A model generated the notes under the pieces. It worked only from the letters and a program-made list of their open reading frames with translations, did not search any database and was not told the DNA's origin. From Streptomyces profundus (lineage in GTDB: Bacteria; Actinomycetota; Actinomycetes; Streptomycetales; Streptomycetaceae), in assembly GCF_020740535.1 (NCBI RefSeq), contig NZ_CP082362.1, positions 3,408,501 to 3,472,500 on the forward strand: a DNA stretch of 64,000 nt, in the 5' to 3' direction. This document shows positions 60,045 through 64,000 of this stretch, piece after piece (the first letter of the stretch is position 1; every line of letters starts with the position of its first letter). Made by a program: the position numbers and the translations under genes.

Positions 60045-62036
60045 TTGTTCGCGCGTCTTCTTGTTGTGTTCCCACTACCAAGCCAGGGGCAGCGCCCCGT
60101 GCCCACCGGCCACATGGTGGTCTGTGGCGACGACGCGTTAGCCGTGCGGCTCGCCGCCGAGTTACACGACGTTTACCGGGAGCGCGTCACCCTGGTGGTG
60201 CCAGCGACGGACGGTGCCGGTGGTAGGTCGGGTGTCGTGATGGGGCGGGCGCGGGTCTCGGCGTTGCTCGGGCGGGTCTCCGCCGCGATGATCCGCCCTT
60301 CGAGCGGTGTCCCACCCGCCGCCGACGACACCACCGGCGGCATCCGGCTGCCCATAGGGGAGATGAGCGCCGACGAACCCACGGAGGAGATGCTGTTGCG
60401 CGCCGGCGTCGCCCACGCCACCGCGCTCGCCCTGGTCTACGACGACGATGAGACCAATCTGCGCGGCGCGTTGGCCGCCCGCCGGCTCAACCCCCAGCTC
60501 CGGCTGGTGATCCGGCACTACAACCGCCGTCTCGGCGAGCATCTGGCCCAACTGCTCGACCAGGCCGCCGCGGTGGCCCTGCCCGGGCTCGACCCCGCCA
60601 CGCTGGACGCGTCCACGACGGTGCTCTCGGACGCCGACACGGCCGCGCCCGCGCTGGCCGCCACCGCCGTGGCCGGCACCCGCAAGGTGGTGCAGGCGGA
60701 CGGCCTGCTGCTGCGCGCGGTGGAGCGCACCCCGCCGGCCAGCGGGGAGATCGCCGACCCCGGCCTGTGCACCCTCGCGCTGCTCTCCTCGACCACCACG
60801 GACCCGGCCGGCGCCGAGGGTTCGGACAGCAGCGGGCCGCAGGGCCCCCAGCTGTTGCCCGACGACCACGAGGTGGGCGCGGCCACGGGCCGGGGCACCG
60901 TGGTCCTGGAGACGGTGGCCCACACCGGGCCCAGTCTGCCGCCGCGCCGCCTGGCCAGGCGCAGCGCCCCGCTGGCGGAGATCTTCTCCCGGCGGCTGCG
61001 GCTCTCCCTGCTCGGCGTCGCCATCGCGGTGCTCGGGCTGGCCGTCGCGCTGTGGCGGACCACGGACAACCATGTCCTGCACGCCGCCTATCTGACGCTG
61101 CTCGATCTGTTCGCCATCGGCGACCCCGCCGTGGACGAGCCCGTTCCCCGGCAGACCATCCAGCTGGTGTCCGGGCTGGTCGGGCTGGCGCTGCTGCCGA
61201 TCCTGATCGCCGGCGCGCTCCAGGCGTTCGGAGCCTTCCGCGGCTCGACCAACCTGCCGCGCCCGCCGCGTGGGCTCTCGGGGCATGTGGTGCTGCTCGG
61301 CCTCGGCAAGATCGGCAGCCGAGTGCTGGAGCGGCTGCGGGAGTTGGACATCCCCGTGGTGTGCGTGGAGGAGGATCCGGAGGCCAGGGGCATCCCGCTG
61401 GCCCGCCGGCTCCAGGTGCCCGTGGTGCTCGGCGATGTCACGCAGGAAGACGTGCTGGAGTCGGCGAAGATCCACCGGGCGCGTGCCCTGCTGGCGTTGA
61501 CCAGCGCGGACGCCACCAATCTGGAGGCGGCGCTCTACGCCAGGGGCATCAAGCCGGATCTGCGGGTGGCGCTGCGGCTCTACGACGACGACTTCGCCAC
61601 CGTGGTCTACCGCACGTTGCGAGCGGCCCACCCGGAGGCGCTCACCCGGAGCCGGAGCGTGTCCACGCTGGCGGCGCCCGCGTTCGCCAGCGCCATGATG
61701 GGGCGGCAGATCCTGGGCGCGATACCGGTCGAACGCAAGGTGTTGCTCTTCGCCGCGCTCGACGTGGCGGGCTTCCCGCAGTTCGACGGCCGCACGGTGG
61801 CCGAGGCGTCCCGGCCGGGGGCCTGGCGGGTGCTCGCCCTCGACACCGCCGAGCCGGCCGATCGCCAGCCGGATCTCACGGCGTTCCGCGCCGGCGGCGG
61901 ACGGTCCGCGCCGGCGGGCCTGTTGTGGGATGTCCACCCGGGGTATGTGCTACGGCCCGAGGACCGGGTGGTGGTCGCCGCGACCCGGCGTGGCCTGGCC
62001 GAGCTGCTGGGGCGGGGCGGCCCAGGGGCGCGCTGA
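60045..62036 (+). CDS. Two-RCK-domain potassium-channel-like protein (TrkA-N domains) with two TTA codons
   Basis: This is a 663-residue protein with two NAD-binding RCK/TrkA-N domains separated by membrane helices. The first starts at MVVCGDDALAVRLAAEL, the second at HVVLLGLGKIGSRVLERL, with CVEEDPEARGIPLARRLQVPVVLGDVT following, read in pieces. The hydrophobic middle (RLSLLGVAIAVLGLAVALW and IQLVSGLVGLALLPILIAGAL) has two clear helices with a short loop, like a pore pair. It probably controls K+ flux in response to nucleotide. Leucines 32 and 40 are encoded by TTA (60138-60140 and 60162-60164), so translation may need bldA tRNA. The start is TTG 60045 by frame; GTG 60066 or ATG 60114 are alternatives. 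Confidence 0.82.
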   Translation: MFARLLVVFPLPSQGQRPVPTGHMVVCGDDALAVRLAAELHDVYRERVTLVVPATDGAGGRSGVVMGRARVSALLGRVSAAMIRPSSGVPPAADDTTGGIRLPIGEMSADEPTEEMLLRAGVAHATALALVYDDDETNLRGALAARRLNPQLRLVIRHYNRRLGEHLAQLLDQAAAVALPGLDPATLDASTTVLSDADTAAPALAATAVAGTRKVVQADGLLLRAVERTPPASGEIADPGLCTLALLSSTTTDPAGAEGSDSSGPQGPQLLPDDHEVGAATGRGTVVLETVAHTGPSLPPRRLARRSAPLAEIFSRRLRLSLLGVAIAVLGLAVALWRTTDNHVLHAAYLTLLDLFAIGDPAVDEPVPRQTIQLVSGLVGLALLPILIAGALQAFGAFRGSTNLPRPPRGLSGHVVLLGLGKIGSRVLERLRELDIPVVCVEEDPEARGIPLARRLQVPVVLGDVTQEDVLESAKIHRARALLALTSADATNLEAALYARGIKPDLRVALRLYDDDFATVVYRTLRAAHPEALTRSRSVSTLAAPAFASAMMGRQILGAIPVERKVLLFAALDVAGFPQFDGRTVAEASRPGAWRVLALDTAEPADRQPDLTAFRAGGGRSAPAGLLWDVHPGYVLRPEDRVVVAATRRGLAELLGRGGPGAR

Positions 62037-62067
62037 CCTCGTTGCCGGGGCCGCGCCAGCCCTGGCC

Positions 62068-62098
62068 TTGACCCTGACGCGACGGCAACGTCTCTACT
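62068..62098 (+). promoter_or_regulatory. MerR-type promoter before the merR gene (19-bp spacer)
   Basis: TTGACC (62068-62073) is followed after 19 bases by TCTACT (62093-62098), and the MerR start codon lies 6 bases further. The spacer contains GACGCGACGGCAACGTC, an imperfect dyad. This is an autoregulatory MerR-family promoter pattern with a leaderless message, like that of the SDR gene at 36.8 kb. Confidence 0.65.
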
Positions 62099-62104
62099 GG
62101 CCGT

Positions 62105-62929
62105 ATGCGTATCGGAGAGCTGGCCGAGCTGGCCGGCGTCACCCCCAGGACCGTTCGGCACTACCACCACATCGGGCTGCTCCCGGAACCGGAGCGGGCC
62201 GCCAACGGCTATCGCGTCTACGGGCTGCTGGACCTCTCACGGGTGGTCCGCGTGCGCCGGCTGACCGCGCTGGGCCTGAGCCTGGACGAGGTGCGCGACG
62301 TGCTGGCCGACGCCTCAGGCGGCGAGCTGCGGGAGGTGCTCGCCGAACTGGACGGGGAGCTGGCCCGGCAGGAGATCGCGCTCCGGCTGCGCCGCGCCCG
62401 GGTGGCCGAGCTGTTGGCCGAGGCGGACCAGCATGCCGGCCTCCCGGCCGAGGGGCCCGTCTCCCCCGAACTCGCGGCGCTCTTCCGGCGGATGAAGGCC
62501 GCCTCCGGCGAAAGACCGGGCCCCGAGCCGGCGGCGGCCGGGCGGGAACGGGAGCTTCTGGCGCTGCTGGACGGGGTGGCGCCGGCCCCCGACCAGGAGT
62601 GGCTCGCCGGCTTGGCCCGCTCCTTCGGCTCGGATCCGGAGGCGATGCGGCTGGCCTACGAGATCTACGCCCGGATTGACGCGCTGGCGGAAGCGCCGGC
62701 TGACGATCCCCGGGTCGAGCCGCTGGCCAGGACCATCGCCGAAGGCCTGCCAGAGGAGATCGCCCGCCTCGCCACCGAGGGCGCCGGCCCCGACCCGTGG
62801 GACGGTGGGGGCGCGCGGGCCGGTTCGCCGGTGGGCCCGCTCGCCGAGGCGTTCTTCGCCTCCTATGGCCCGGCGCAGGTCGAGGTCATCCGGCGGGCCA
62901 TGGCGCTGCTCGCGGAGCGGCAGCGATGA
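62105..62929 (+). CDS. MerR family transcriptional regulator
   Basis: This is a 274-residue regulator. The MerR DNA-binding domain is complete: MRIGELAELAGVTPRTVRHYHHIGLLPEPERAANGYRVYG, read in pieces, then a coiled coil (LSLDEVRDVLADASGGELREVLAEL). The C-terminal half is an Ala/Glu-rich ligand domain resembling TipA-like multidrug sensors, not a metal-cysteine type. ATG 62105 is almost certainly leaderless. Its stop overlaps the next gene as ATGA, so it is translationally coupled to the PH-domain protein. Confidence 0.9.
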   Translation: MRIGELAELAGVTPRTVRHYHHIGLLPEPERAANGYRVYGLLDLSRVVRVRRLTALGLSLDEVRDVLADASGGELREVLAELDGELARQEIALRLRRARVAELLAEADQHAGLPAEGPVSPELAALFRRMKAASGERPGPEPAAAGRERELLALLDGVAPAPDQEWLAGLARSFGSDPEAMRLAYEIYARIDALAEAPADDPRVEPLARTIAEGLPEEIARLATEGAGPDPWDGGGARAGSPVGPLAEAFFASYGPAQVEVIRRAMALLAERQR

Positions 62930-63681
62930 GCGGCGGGCCCCGGACACCAGGGAGCCGGCTGGCCGGCCTCCACCTCTCGCTCGCCGCCGACCTGGCGCGT
63001 TGGCTGGGCCGCCGCCCGCCGCACGGGCTGCGCCCCGACGACACGGCGGTGGGCTACGCCGCGGGGCGGTCGGCGCTGTGCTGGATCGTGCTGGCCGTCT
63101 CCGTGATCGAGACCGTGGCGGTGGCCCTGCTGGTGCCCTGGCCGACGGTCCGCCTGGTCCTGTTGGTGCTCGGCGTATGGGGCGTCCTGCTGGCCGCCGC
63201 CGCTCGGGCGTCCTGCGTGATGCGCCCCCATCTGGTGGGCGCGGACGGCTCGTTGCGGCTCCGGCACGGTGCCCTGGTGGATATCCGGGTTCCGGTGGAG
63301 AGCATCGCGGACGTCCAGCTGGAGACCCGCTGCCCCTCCGGTGGGCTGCTGGTGCTCGACCCCGCCGGGGAGGTCGCCGAACTGCCCGTCGGCGGGCGGA
63401 CCAACCTCACCGTGCGGCTGACCACTCCCGTCTCCTTCACCCGGCCGCTGGGCGGCCCCGCTACCGCCAGGCTCATCCGCTGCTACGCGGAGCACCCCCG
63501 GAGGGCGCTCCGCGCCTGGGCGACGCTCCCCTTCGATCTCCCCCCTGACCTCGATCTCCCTCCTGACCTCGGCCTCGGCCTCGGCGGCCCGGCTCGGGCG
63601 GAGCGCGCGCCGGGGCGGCGCGGGCCCGGCGGCTCGATGCCGGGGGAGCGGCGGCTGCACCGGAGCGAGCAGAGCGGCTGA
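62926..63681 (+). CDS. Membrane PH-domain-like protein
   Basis: This is a 251-residue protein with two membrane helices near residues 48-100 (LCWIVLAVSVIETVAVALLV and RLVLLVLGVWGVLLAAAARA). A beta-rich bacterial PH-like domain follows (LRLRHGALVDIRVPVESIADVQLETR, VAELPVGGRTNLTVRLTTPVSF, read in pieces), and then a Pro/Asp-rich tail with PPDLDL repeats. The family is usually of unknown function. Coupling to the upstream merR gene suggests that its expression depends on that regulator's signal. Confidence 0.82.
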   Translation: MSGGPRTPGSRLAGLHLSLAADLARWLGRRPPHGLRPDDTAVGYAAGRSALCWIVLAVSVIETVAVALLVPWPTVRLVLLVLGVWGVLLAAAARASCVMRPHLVGADGSLRLRHGALVDIRVPVESIADVQLETRCPSGGLLVLDPAGEVAELPVGGRTNLTVRLTTPVSFTRPLGGPATARLIRCYAEHPRRALRAWATLPFDLPPDLDLPPDLGLGLGGPARAERAPGRRGPGGSMPGERRLHRSEQSG

Positions 63682-63687
63682 CGGGGC

Positions 63688-64000
63688 TCATAGGGGGGCG
63701 CTCGGCGCTGTCAGGAGCCGATGGAGGCTGATATGGAGCGCGGCCAGCGCCTCGGCCCGACTGAACCGGCCGGCGACGGCCTCCTCGGCCGCCGCGTGGC
63801 CCAGCGCGACGGTGGCCGAGGCCAACCAGGAGGCGGGCGGCTCGGGCGCGAACTCCCCTGCGGCCTGGCCGCGTTCGATGAGCTGGATGAGCCGCTCGAT
63901 GACCGGGAGATGGCGCTCGCTGTCCACCTCCGGATCGACTGCGGCGGTGCTGATATCGGCGAGCAGCGGATAGCGCTCCCCCGTTCGCCAGCTCGCGTCG
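63688..64000 (-). CDS. TetR family regulator, C-terminal part (cut by window edge)
   Basis: The frame is open to the right edge and ends at 63688. The visible ~103 residues include RYPLLADISTAAVDPEVDSERHLPVIERLIQLIERGQAAGEF and PPASWLASATVALGHAAAEEAVAGR, read in pieces. This is the typical helical ligand-binding end of TetR/AcrR regulators. The DNA-binding domain lies beyond the window. A GTG at 63927 is in frame but internal. It is convergent with the PH-domain gene, 6 bases away. Confidence 0.8.
   Translation of the reverse strand, partial: DASWRTGERYPLLADISTAAVDPEVDSERHLPVIERLIQLIERGQAAGEFAPEPPASWLASATVALGHAAAEEAVAGRFSRAEALAALHISLHRLLTAPSAPL

Overview
The window looks like the core chromosome of a Streptomyces or close relative. 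The DNA is very GC-rich with strong third-position GC, GTG starts are common, and the left end carries the actinobacterial order dnaA / rpmH-rnpA-yidD-yidC-jag-rsmG-parA-parB. It also holds perfect Streptomyces-type parS palindromes (GTTTCACGTGAAAC) and DnaA boxes of the TTGTCCACA/TTATCCACA type. dnaA runs off the left edge. In Streptomyces oriC lies between dnaA and dnaN, so the window is probably one origin-proximal arm replicated left to right, with the + strand leading.

Region 1 (1-6.4 kb): start of dnaA, then a co-directional + strand series for ribosomal protein L34, RNase P protein, membrane insertion (YidD, YidC), KH/R3H RNA binding (Jag), 16S rRNA methylation (RsmG) and segregation (ParA, ParB). 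Region 2 (6.4-16.3 kb): a minus-strand series, read right to left: secreted DUF6049 protein, MurJ flippase, a membrane pseudokinase, ECF sigma factor (SigM-like), ZAS-type anti-sigma factor, then trxB-trxA with a recognisable sigma-R-type promoter. This order matches the M. tuberculosis Rv3909-Rv3914 block and ties lipid II export to thiol/redox control. Region 3 (16.4-34.3 kb): CCA-adding enzyme, an MFS protein, a membrane mannosyltransferase-like protein, a class A PBP, PadR regulator plus inositol-phosphate synthase, alanine-racemase fold protein plus FemX, rpsF-ssb-rpsR-rplI, a MATE exporter, and dnaB behind a DnaA-box cluster.

Region 4 (34.3-58 kb) is accessory: small enzymes paired with regulators (MarR, MerR, AraC, MocR, XRE), three decayed genes (a MarR remnant, a MerR remnant and a D-Ala-D-Ala dipeptidase with frameshift and deletion), an orphan ArgJ-type acyltransferase, an aminoglycoside-phosphotransferase-fold kinase, efflux pump, acetyltransferases, a flavohaemoglobin/FMN-protein pair, Nudix hydrolase, PLP-dependent sulfur enzyme, tyrosine phosphatase and small membrane proteins. 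Region 5 (58-64 kb): thiC under a TPP riboswitch, a two-RCK-domain potassium-channel-like protein with two TTA codons, a MerR/PH-domain pair, and a TetR fragment cut by the right edge.

The most unusual signals are chromosome-biology sites outside genes' ordinary annotation. Seven parS or near-parS sites occur; three loci place them in the centre or stems of perfect or near-perfect hairpins at gene ends. Two DnaA-box clusters lie far from oriC (about 32.55 kb and 45.7 kb). rnpA contains a perfect 19-bp inverted repeat. I see no tRNA, rRNA, insertion sequence, prophage or CRISPR array.
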